DNA from: JBBECJ01 sp041751795
GTDB taxonomy: Bacteria > Chloroflexota > Chloroflexia > Thermomicrobiales > CFX8
Assembly: GCA_041751795.1 (NCBI GenBank)
Contig: JBGSWU010000195.1
Span: 1 to 15,407 of the forward strand
Length of the DNA stretch: 15,407 bases
Direction of reading: 5' to 3'
Below the pieces are notes generated by a model that was not told the origin of the DNA, ran no database searches, and saw only the letters and a list, made by a program, of their open reading frames with translations. The position numbers were made by a program, and so were the translations under genes. How positions within the stretch are numbered: position 1 is the first letter of the stretch; every line of letters starts with the position of its first letter. Positions 7,090-13,550 of the stretch are shown here, piece after piece.

Positions 7090-7686
7090 TTAATCGCTTG
7101 CGGGTTCGGGCGAGCGTTCATGCATACCTGCGGAGTCTTCGTCGTCATCCCCGGCGAGTAATTCTTCCTCCCGCTTGCGCACGTAGAGGTAGAACCCGAC
7201 GACCATGAACAGGAACGGGACGACCAGCAGGCAGGCAAATGCGGCGATTAGCCCACCCTGATCGTCGGACGAGCGCAACGCGATCGCCAGCATCAGAACG
7301 GCGGTCAGGATGAGCAGTGCGATGACTGCGAGGAGCGCTGTTGGTGTAACGCAACCTATGGGTTCTCGGCGAGTCGGTGATGCGTCGCTACCGACGGCTG
7401 ATTCGACTTCGCGCAAACGAACGTATCCAATACGACCGTCGCCGAGGGCAATCTTGACGAAGTCGGCTGGGAGTTCCTCGTCTGTGTCGACGACAGTGAT
7501 GTTTGTTCCAGCGTCCAGTATCTCAACGAGTGGTGCGCCCGGATCGGGTGTAAAGTATACGCGCAGCCCTTCGGACGCATGGTACGCGTCAACGAGCTGA
7601 TGTCCACACGCCGAGCAGAAATGGTTTGTTCGAGGATTCATTGCTCCGCATGATCCGCAGTAGATCACGCCAACTCGATCGGCCAC
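7090..7686 (-). CDS. Zinc-ribbon / SH3-like / two-TM protein
   Basis: Protein of 198 aa starting at GTG 7686, with ACAGG about 6 nt upstream. Residues 10-27 form a zinc ribbon (CGSCG and CSACG; Cys10, 13, 24, 27). Residues about 38-96 look like a bacterial SH3 domain (GLRVYFTPDPGAPLVEIL, then GDGRIGYVRLREVE). Two membrane segments follow at about 113-137 and 145-168, and the acidic tail ends PEPASD. With both termini probably on the cytosolic side, the zinc ribbon and the SH3-like domain face the cytosol; this topology is inferred. No known function. It leads the operon with the 71-aa protein. Confidence 0.82.
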   Translation of the reverse strand: MADRVGVIYCGSCGAMNPRTNHFCSACGHQLVDAYHASEGLRVYFTPDPGAPLVEILDAGTNITVVDTDEELPADFVKIALGDGRIGYVRLREVESAVGSDASPTRREPIGCVTPTALLAVIALLILTAVLMLAIALRSSDDQGGLIAAFACLLVVPFLFMVVGFYLYVRKREEELLAGDDDEDSAGMHERSPEPASD

Positions 7687-7927
7687 CAGTTACCTGTCCC
7701 TGTCCCCACGCCACTCCGACCATCGAGTATATCCAAATAGTGTCGATTTCCCGTGGCGCAACGATCCTTCAGGCCGCAGTGCGGTACAATTTACTGGTCC
7801 AGAAGGATTGACGTCTTCTTGTGCGCTATTAAACAGTCATCCGCTGAACGACGGAAGACGATGTGATCTTCCGGTGTGACAACGATTACTTTAAAACGAA
7901 TCTCAGACGAAGGGGGGTGGTACGGGC
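7687..7927. promoter_or_regulatory. Divergent upstream region of bS21 and the zinc-ribbon gene
   Basis: About 240 bp without a credible gene. GGTACAAT at 7783-7790 is a good -10-like element in the bS21 direction, but the -35 region is poor. A TTGACG at about 7808-7813 has only 13 bp to the next AT-rich hexamer. The site just before the bS21 start is strongly purine-rich (GGGGGGTGG, 7913-7921). Confidence 0.3.
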
Positions 7928-8119
7928 ATGAAGGTAGAACTTCGCGATAGCGAGAGTTTCGAGGGCCTGTTGCGCAGGTTCACGAAGGAAATGCAGAAGT
8001 CGGGTAAGCTGCGTGAATTCCGCAGCAAGCGCCGCTTCGTCAGCAAGAGCGAGCAGCGACGAGCCAAGATCCGCAAGGCAGAGCACAAGCGCCGCCGCAA
8101 GGAGGCCACTGGCCGGTAG
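7928..8119 (+). CDS. rpsU: Ribosomal protein bS21
   Basis: Protein of 63 aa in the small subunit, helping mRNA recruitment at the anti-SD region. It opens with MKVELRDSESFEGLLRRFTK, a typical bS21 N-terminus, and has the basic helix GKLREFRSKRRFVSKSEQRR and a Lys/Arg-rich C-terminus. Length is normal. ATG 7928 follows a strong G-rich ribosome site at about 8 nt. A terminator lies 27 nt after the stop, so the gene appears monocistronic. Confidence 0.95.
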   Translation: MKVELRDSESFEGLLRRFTKEMQKSGKLREFRSKRRFVSKSEQRRAKIRKAEHKRRRKEATGR

Positions 8120-8145
8120 GCCAACCTCCGAATCAATACGATGAT

Positions 8146-8179
8146 GAAAAAGACGCGGGATTCGACCCGCGTCTTCTTC
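8146..8179. terminator. Bidirectional intrinsic terminator (bS21 / Ig-like operon)
   Basis: AAGACGCGGG pairs perfectly with CCCGCGTCTT (8150-8175) around ATTCGA. The plus side continues CTTCTGTT; the minus side reads TTTTTCATC, a true T run. It sits between the convergent bS21 stop (8119) and the stop of the Ig-like gene (8216), serving both. Confidence 0.9.
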
Positions 8180-8215
8180 TGTTCGCGTGTCTCTGTCGAT
8201 CCGCCGTCGTTCTGA

Positions 8216-8818
8216 TTACGGTGTATTGACGGAGGAAAGGCGTAGTCGGCCGAGGTTCGGTGCCGCACTACCACCGCTGACCTGGTAGTCGAGCACAGCA
8301 TTGAGCGGTTTCGTCTGGCCAGGCAGGTTCAATGTCGCGATCTCCAGCCGTCCCCCCGGCGGGCAACAGATACCATCGCTCACACCTGTGCGAAACGTGA
8401 TTGCAATTGCGTCGTGGGTCGCATCGACGAACCAGTTCCTGCCATGCTCGCCGATGGACAACGGACCGAGCACCCGCGACGAAGCGCTGGTTGGAACCAG
8501 TTTCTGTGGCACAAGCAGCCGCACCCGGAATGCCGTCGCTGGGACGTTGCCGGCGTTTGTCAGCAGCAACTGGAAACGGATCGTGTTGGCGGATTCGTCA
8601 TCAATGGCTACCGCTTCGAGACGGACGTCCGTTCGCCGAGTCGGTGTTTCGTCATGCTTGTAGATCCCAATTGGAGGCGCAAGCAAGAAAAGACCGGCGA
8701 CGACTGGAACCAGAGCGATGATCCACGGTCCAACGATTGCTGCCAAACCGAACATCATCAACGACGACATCGTCGCTGAAAGTAGGCGCAAGGGTGAACG
8801 GATTCGCCGTCGATACAC
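8216..8818 (-). CDS. Membrane-anchored protein with Ig-like (CARDB/DUF11-like) domain
   Basis: Protein of 200 aa from GTG 8818; ATG at codon 17 is an alternative because no clear ribosome site is seen. A basic N-terminus (YRRRIRSPLRLL) is followed by a hydrophobic region of about 30 residues (MMFGLAAIVGPWIIALVPVV and on), long enough for one or two membrane passes. The rest is an all-beta module, IRFQLLLTNAGNVPATAFRV then LGPLSIGEHGRNWFVDA, resembling the CARDB/DUF11 adhesion-type Ig fold ('N.G..pa....v.l..p'). A CCPPGG motif sits near residue 151. Starts 8 nt after the stop of the gene before it in the operon. Probably an envelope protein; function unknown. Confidence 0.75.
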   Translation of the reverse strand: MYRRRIRSPLRLLSATMSSLMMFGLAAIVGPWIIALVPVVAGLFLLAPPIGIYKHDETPTRRTDVRLEAVAIDDESANTIRFQLLLTNAGNVPATAFRVRLLVPQKLVPTSASSRVLGPLSIGEHGRNWFVDATHDAIAITFRTGVSDGICCPPGGRLEIATLNLPGQTKPLNAVLDYQVSGGSAAPNLGRLRLSSVNTP

Positions 8819-8826
8819 CGTAGTTG

Positions 8827-9297
8827 CTATCGGGTTTCAGGACGAGCAGCGAGCATCAGCATCGCCGTCGCGACCTCTTTGCGGCTGAAAAACGTCCGAA
8901 TCTCTCGCCAGAGCTCGGGGTTGTCGCGACCGAGCTGTTTCAGTTCGTCCGAGAAGATCATGTCGCCACTGGCCATCAGCGCCGTCATCAACTCGGTACT
9001 CAATTGCTCGGAAAGGTAGAACGGCTCCAGGTCTTCGAATCGTGAGCGATAGTGGCGCTTAAGTTCGTCGATTTGCTCCTTATGAAGGAACCCGCTCTCG
9101 GTGCTGCCGAACATTTCAACCCAGTCGACGCACTCGAGCAGCGCACCGAGCATTTCGACCTGTTCGCCTTGCTGGATTCGTCCGAAGAGGTCCTGAACTG
9201 CATCTAGCTGGTAGACGAGGCCATCAGGCGTGCTTGGCCATTCGTCGTTTTCTTCACGGTAGGATCGGCTACCTGAGTCGATACCCGGTCCGCTCAT
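8827..9297 (-). CDS. Acidic hypothetical protein (156 aa)
   Basis: I do not recognise this protein. ATG 9297 has GAGGAG about 6 nt upstream and overlaps the DUF2085 stop as ATGA, so it is translationally coupled to it; the open frame reaching 9336 is not needed. The protein is soluble, acidic and mainly helical, with a disordered start (SGSRSYREENDEWPS) and helices such as LVYQLDAVQDLFGRIQQGEQ and QLSTELMTALMASGDMIF. No membrane segment, signal peptide or metal motif is seen. Position between two membrane proteins suggests a cytosolic partner of one of them. Confidence 0.75.
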   Translation of the reverse strand: MSGPGIDSGSRSYREENDEWPSTPDGLVYQLDAVQDLFGRIQQGEQVEMLGALLECVDWVEMFGSTESGFLHKEQIDELKRHYRSRFEDLEPFYLSEQLSTELMTALMASGDMIFSDELKQLGRDNPELWREIRTFFSRKEVATAMLMLAARPETR

Positions 9298-10121
9298 CCA
9301 GCTCTCCTCACAACTGGCTCGATCCCGAGCCACCATTCCAGCAGGAATCGCCCACCACCGAGTGTTGCGATCAGCATCAAGGCTAACAGGAGTGAGACCG
9401 TCGCTGGTCCTGCCAGGTCAGCTGTGGAGATTGCGCGCCCTTCCCGACGACCGAATAGCAGCACAAACGAAAGCATCAAGCCGGTGACAGCGGCGACTGC
9501 TGAGATCATCAAAATGAACGTCAATGGAAGTCTCAGGACACTCCATCCAGTCAATACAATCGCGGAAACGGCAGCTTCCACCACCACTAGTACCGCCAGA
9601 TCGCGCGTCCCATTCAATGGGCTGCGTCGAATTCTGGCGTGACCAGCGAAGCCAACCTGGGCGATGAGCATCCAGATGAAGACAGCGAGTGCAGTGCCAG
9701 TCATCATCCCGGTCGCGAGCCGATAGATATTGCGCGGCTGGTACGCGTGAAAATAGCCAATATCCTGCAGCGTTGAGTTGACGCCATCAACACCCAGAGC
9801 GACGACAAACAGCCCCAGGAGCGCCGTGACTGCGACCGACGGCACGTTTCCGTGTCGCCAGCGACCACGTGCGATCAGGTAGCCAATCGCGACGGCGAAG
9901 CCTCCGTAGATGCCGGTCATGCGGGCATCGAACGGCAACCGATGATCCCCGAAATAGAAACTGTGGGTTGGTTGTTGGGCGCATAAGCCGTGGAGCGCCG
10001 CGAGAGCCTTGTTCTCGATCGAACCAGGCACGATGAGAAACCCAGCAACGGTGACTGCGAAGACGGCGCCAAACATAAACGACCAACGGACGCCGCTGCG
10101 GGCATCCTCGGGCGATTTCAT
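9294..10121 (-). CDS. DUF2085 family integral membrane protein
   Basis: Protein of 275 aa from ATG 10121; an open frame extends upstream to 10277 but that part looks unlike protein and lacks a start signal. About seven hydrophobic segments: WSFMFGAVFAVTVAGFLIVP, GIYGGFAVAIGYLI, VAVTALLGLFVVALGVDGVN, MMTGTALAVFIWMLIAQVGF, then three more to the C-terminus. The DUF2085 core is seen in ALHGLCAQQPTHSFYFGDHR followed by DARMTGIYGGF, and in DGVNSTLQ with RLATGMMTG. Family members usually read 'CaRcTGiY'; here the Cys residues are replaced (DARMTG), which may abolish metal or redox chemistry. First gene of a three-gene operon. Function of the family is unknown. Confidence 0.82.
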   Translation of the reverse strand: MKSPEDARSGVRWSFMFGAVFAVTVAGFLIVPGSIENKALAALHGLCAQQPTHSFYFGDHRLPFDARMTGIYGGFAVAIGYLIARGRWRHGNVPSVAVTALLGLFVVALGVDGVNSTLQDIGYFHAYQPRNIYRLATGMMTGTALAVFIWMLIAQVGFAGHARIRRSPLNGTRDLAVLVVVEAAVSAIVLTGWSVLRLPLTFILMISAVAAVTGLMLSFVLLFGRREGRAISTADLAGPATVSLLLALMLIATLGGGRFLLEWWLGIEPVVRRAG

Positions 10122-10342
10122 CCGTTGTACATTCAGTGAAGTGTCCACGCTATTGTTATTACACAGGTTTATGCAGGATGTCCGAGCCTGACTATAGCAG
10201 ACGATGTGGCCCATAGTTGAACAGGACTTCCGGGTGGTTTGGTCGTACGTACATTGAGTGATACCTTTTCGCGGCAAGGGTGATGTGGGGTCGAAGCCGC
10301 CGGCAAGCAGGCATTCTGGATGCTGGCGTCATGGGTCTGTGG
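10122..10342. promoter_or_regulatory. Divergent region between the DUF2085 operon and the amidase
   Basis: Holds promoters for both directions. In the amidase direction TTCCGG (10227-10232) lies 16 bp ahead of TACATT (10249-10254), a weak match. No hairpin or gene is supported. The amidase start lies within or after this stretch and is uncertain. Confidence 0.25.
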
Positions 10343-12454
10343 ATGCTTATCGAACAACATATGTCGCGCCGATCGCTGTTGAAGCTTGCGGGAGCGACGG
10401 CAGCAGTTGCGATGTTGAACGTCACCTCGTGGCGACTTGCAGGTTTCGCTGCCGACGCCATCAGGAGCGAATGGACCTTTACTGAAGGTCTTCCCGTCAG
10501 CGGTGTGTTTGAGACACCGGTTCTGACACCCGATACTCGGTTTGACTCGATTGATCTCTCATGGATCGGTGATACTCGTCGTGGTGAGGGGCTGCAGTTC
10601 GAGCTTCGCACGCAGCTTAAGGACGGTAGCTGGTCGGACTGGACGACGTTGCACGTCGACGGTCACGACGGCGTTGCCGCAGACGATCGTGGCTACGTCG
10701 CACCAGTGCTTCGAACCGGAACATCGCTTCAGGGGAGAGTGACAATCTCAGATGGTGCCAGTATTCGCGAATTGTTGATTGGAACGCTCGACACAGGCAG
10801 CAATAACGGTCCACAGCCGATGGCCGCAGGTGACCTCATCGATGGATTCATCATTCCCAGGTCAGGTTGGGGCGCCGACGAAACATTACGCTTCATAGAT
10901 CGCAAGCCGACGAAGCCTCAGATATGGCCACCGGAGTACCAGACGATCGAGAAGATCATCCTCCACCATACGGCGACAGACAATGACCCGCCTGACGTTG
11001 GTGCGGCACTTCGGTCGGTGTACTTCTATCACGCGGTCACTCGCGAGTGGGGTGACATTGGCTACAACTTCCTTATTGACGCAGCAGGGAACGTTTACGA
11101 AGGACGCTTCGGCGGCCCGAACGTCGTCGCTGGTCATGCACTCAGGTATAACCCCGGCTCCATTGGTATCTCGCTGATTGGAAACTTCGATACGGCGAAG
11201 CCGCCTCAGAAGATGCTTGATGCCGTCGCTCGTCTCGTCCGGGTGCGCGCTGGCCATGTCGACGTAACGGCGGCGTCTGATTTTATCGATCTGATTGGTC
11301 TGGCAAATCTCTGCGGGCATGGAGATGTGCTGGCGACGTCATGCCCTGGTGATAATTGTCGTCCGTTGCTCCCATCGATCCGGGGACAAATCGCTGGGAC
11401 GGGCCCAATCTACATCGCTCCTGCGATTCGAAGCGAGTGGCTGGATCTGCTCGATTGCCAGATCGGTCCGTCAACGGTCCACCAAGGGAACTTGCTCGAA
11501 GTTCGCGTTGTCGTTCGCAATGCTGGGTCGGTGCCGCTCAAGACGTCCGGCGCGCCACCAAAGTTCATTTATGGCGAACAGCAGACATATGAGACGGCTG
11601 GTTTCCCAAAGATCCAGGATGCGTATCGTTTCGCGCTCGACTTTGACGGCAACACCGGTCCTGTGAACCCATTTCGCTGGGGATTCGGTTCTACGCTTTA
11701 TCCGGGTGACGAGCGCGAAATCGTTGGCTACGTCCGGATGGCCGACATTGACACGCGGCGGTTCACTGTCAGCATCGTCAAGGAGTATGTCCAGTATCTG
11801 ATGCAGGACGGCTTCCCGCGAAACGTGACGGTTCTCCCCCCGCCAGTGTCGCCGGTTGCAGCATCCCGTGAACCTGAAACGCGATACTTTCCAGAAACGG
11901 GGCATAACGTCCCTTCCGTGTTCGACCGCTATTGGACAGAACAGGGTGGCCTCCGTCGCTTCGGCTATCCATTGACCGAAGCAATCGAGGAAGTCTCGGA
12001 AACCGACGGTGGCGTGTACTTGACGCAGTATTTCGAGCGAGCGCGTTTTGAACTACATCCGAAGTACGCAGGCACCGAGTATCACGTCCAGCTTGGACTC
12101 GTGGGTGTAGAGACAACGCTCGATCGGCAAACCGAGGCGGCCTTCAAACCGATCAAGCCGGTTGCCTCCACGCCAGATCGCTTTTACTTCCCTGAAACGC
12201 AACACACGCTCGGGGGAGTGTTCAAGCGTGTCTGGGAGGAGCGCGGCGGCCTGGCGATTTTCGGTTATCCGGTTTCAGAAGAGTTCCAGGAACTTTCGGA
12301 GACTGACGGCGTCGTTCACACCGTCCAGTATTTCGAGCGCAACCGCTTCGAATACCATCCTGATTACGCTGGTACCGATGATGAGGTTATGCTCGGCCAT
12401 CTCGCTCGTGAGATCCTGATTCGCCGGGGCTGGCTCAAACGTCCGCAACCCTGA
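10343..12454 (+). CDS. Tat-exported PGRP-type N-acetylmuramoyl-L-alanine amidase with wall modules
   Basis: Cleaves the lactyl-peptide amide bond of peptidoglycan outside the membrane. The start is uncertain among ATG 10280, 10331, 10343 and 10361; 10343 leaves a short n-region before the twin-arginine signal SRRSLLKLAG. A beta region (about 10460-10800) precedes the Amidase_2/PGRP domain (about 10850-11390): SGWGADE, IILHHTAT with a zinc His, GYNFLID with the catalytic Tyr, then GHGDVLATSCPGD holding zinc His and Cys eight residues apart, as in T7 lysozyme and PGRPs. All key residues are present. A CARDB-like domain follows (VRVVVRNAGSVPL). Two C-terminal repeats begin at 11885 (YFPETGH) and 12185 (YFPETQH), each with FGYP, ETDG and QYFER motifs. 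These are probably wall or glycan binding. The downstream PAP2 gene lies 40 nt away. Confidence 0.9.
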   Translation: MLIEQHMSRRSLLKLAGATAAVAMLNVTSWRLAGFAADAIRSEWTFTEGLPVSGVFETPVLTPDTRFDSIDLSWIGDTRRGEGLQFELRTQLKDGSWSDWTTLHVDGHDGVAADDRGYVAPVLRTGTSLQGRVTISDGASIRELLIGTLDTGSNNGPQPMAAGDLIDGFIIPRSGWGADETLRFIDRKPTKPQIWPPEYQTIEKIILHHTATDNDPPDVGAALRSVYFYHAVTREWGDIGYNFLIDAAGNVYEGRFGGPNVVAGHALRYNPGSIGISLIGNFDTAKPPQKMLDAVARLVRVRAGHVDVTAASDFIDLIGLANLCGHGDVLATSCPGDNCRPLLPSIRGQIAGTGPIYIAPAIRSEWLDLLDCQIGPSTVHQGNLLEVRVVVRNAGSVPLKTSGAPPKFIYGEQQTYETAGFPKIQDAYRFALDFDGNTGPVNPFRWGFGSTLYPGDEREIVGYVRMADIDTRRFTVSIVKEYVQYLMQDGFPRNVTVLPPPVSPVAASREPETRYFPETGHNVPSVFDRYWTEQGGLRRFGYPLTEAIEEVSETDGGVYLTQYFERARFELHPKYAGTEYHVQLGLVGVETTLDRQTEAAFKPIKPVASTPDRFYFPETQHTLGGVFKRVWEERGGLAIFGYPVSEEFQELSETDGVVHTVQYFERNRFEYHPDYAGTDDEVMLGHLAREILIRRGWLKRPQP
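11882..12430 (+). repeat. Tandem wall-binding protein repeats in the amidase
   Basis: Two copies of about 80 residues, separated by a short linker, at about 11882-12115 and 12179-12430. Shared motifs in order: YFPET-x-H, VF-x-R-x-W, GGL, FGYP, E-x-SETDG, QYFER-x-RFE, HP-x-YAGT, V-x-LG. The conservation is at protein level, with divergent DNA, so this is an old duplication. Confidence 0.8.
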
Positions 12455-12494
12455 TTTTCCATCGCGGGTACAATCCCGTGCTGGGGAGGGAATT

Positions 12495-13250
12495 GTGACG
12501 ACCACCAATGAAGAACTACACGAAGCGGATTCACTGACTGACAATCTACAGGAGCGTGCACGACAGGCCACCGTCCCGCCATATGCTGCGAAGCATCGAA
12601 GTCGCGTCTTCCTCAGAGTCGCGATCGTCGCCTTTTCGGCGTTTCTGACGTTGCTGTTGATCGTGCGCCGGAACCCGCGAATGGAGCGTGACGTCGTCGC
12701 GACGATTCGCGTCCAGCGCTTCCGTCATCCGCTGGCGACGGCGGGAATGCGACTCGTCTCGTGGTTCGGGTTCCGTCCTCAGTCGCTGGCATTGCCGATG
12801 ACGGCTGTCGCAGGGACGTGGGTAATCGGGTTTCGACGTGAGGCGCGGTACCTGTGCTTCGCTTGGCTTGGTTCGTTGGTTTCATACACCACGAAGCGTT
12901 TTGTCCGCCGCCCTCGCCCATCTGGAGAAGGAATCATCGTCCAGATCGCGAACCTCCGCGACACCAGTTTCCCAAGTGGTCACACGCTGCATTACACGGC
13001 ATTCTGGGGGTTCTTTGCGTACCTCTGCTTCACGGAAATTCGTGGGCGATGGCTGCGCTGGGTCCCAGTCTCGGGCATCGGATCGATGATCAGCCTTGTC
13101 GGGCCTTCGCGCATATACCTCGGTCACCACTGGTTAACCGATGTCCTGGCGAGCTACTGCCTTGGGATCGGATACCTTGCGACGCTGATCGGACTGCATC
13201 GTCGCAATCTCGGTGACGAGACGCCTTGGCGACCCCGGGACGACCGGTAG
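12495..13250 (+). CDS. PAP2 family membrane phosphatase
   Basis: Protein of 251 aa from GTG 12495, with GGGGAGGG about 4 nt upstream. Hydrolyses a lipid or isoprenoid phosphate, for example undecaprenyl pyrophosphate or phosphatidic acid, at the membrane surface. All three catalytic motifs are present: K134-x6-R141-P (KRFVRRPRP), PSGH at 160-163, and S205-R206-x5-H212-x3-D216 (SRIYLGHHWLTD). Membrane segments include FLRVAIVAFSAFLTLLLIV (39-57), one near 98-112, one near 116-133, 168-180, 190-204 and 217-236. The charged N-terminus (about 35 residues) is cytosolic. Its place behind the amidase suggests recycling of a wall lipid carrier, an inference only. Confidence 0.93.
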   Translation: MTTTNEELHEADSLTDNLQERARQATVPPYAAKHRSRVFLRVAIVAFSAFLTLLLIVRRNPRMERDVVATIRVQRFRHPLATAGMRLVSWFGFRPQSLALPMTAVAGTWVIGFRREARYLCFAWLGSLVSYTTKRFVRRPRPSGEGIIVQIANLRDTSFPSGHTLHYTAFWGFFAYLCFTEIRGRWLRWVPVSGIGSMISLVGPSRIYLGHHWLTDVLASYCLGIGYLATLIGLHRRNLGDETPWRPRDDR

Positions 13251-13550
13251 CTCATCACTAGTGAGAATCGTCAATCTCGTGCGTAGGGACTGATCTCAGT
13301 TCGGTCCGCGACCCGCCGGTCGCCGCGTTGGTAAACGGACGTTAAACGGGCCGCATATACCTGCACCCGTGTAGATCTTGCACCGGTGATGGACAGTCGG
13401 CTTGCGGGCCGCGGACATGCCTCAGACATATCGCTACGTGATAACGCCTTCAGGTTGACACTGATCGCGCTGAACTTGCAGCGCGATCAGTGTCAACCTA
13501 GGTCATGAACCGTTGAAGGTTCGGCATGATGACGGAGCCGGTCAGCGCGG
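13251..13550. other. Convergent intergenic region with hairpins
   Basis: About 300 bp between the PAP2 and CAP stops without a credible gene. It contains a 10-bp palindrome TCACTAGTGA just after the PAP2 stop, two TAAACGG copies near 13334-13350, a 5-bp hairpin GAACC/GGTTC near 13506-13521, and the large 21-bp hairpin listed separately. Confidence 0.6.
13452..13499. repeat. Perfect 21-bp inverted repeat with 6-nt loop
   Basis: The arm AGGTTGACACTGATCGCGCTG (13452-13472) is repeated inverted at 13479-13499, with loop AACTTG. There is no T run on either side. It lies 52 nt past the CAP stop and about 200 nt past the PAP2 stop, so it may be a factor-assisted bidirectional terminator or mRNA 3'-end stabiliser. 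A mobile or repetitive hairpin element is the alternative. Confidence 0.85.

Noticed and set aside
7626..7811. 61-aa plus-strand frame before bS21
   Set aside because: It overlaps the zinc-ribbon gene start, has no ribosome site and no protein-like pattern.
7808..7832. TTGACG with TATTAA as a bS21 promoter
   Set aside because: The spacing is only 13 bp, too short for a sigma-70 type promoter.
13251..13550. Attachment site or IS remnant around the long hairpin
   Set aside because: No integrase, transposase, tRNA or target-site duplication is visible nearby.
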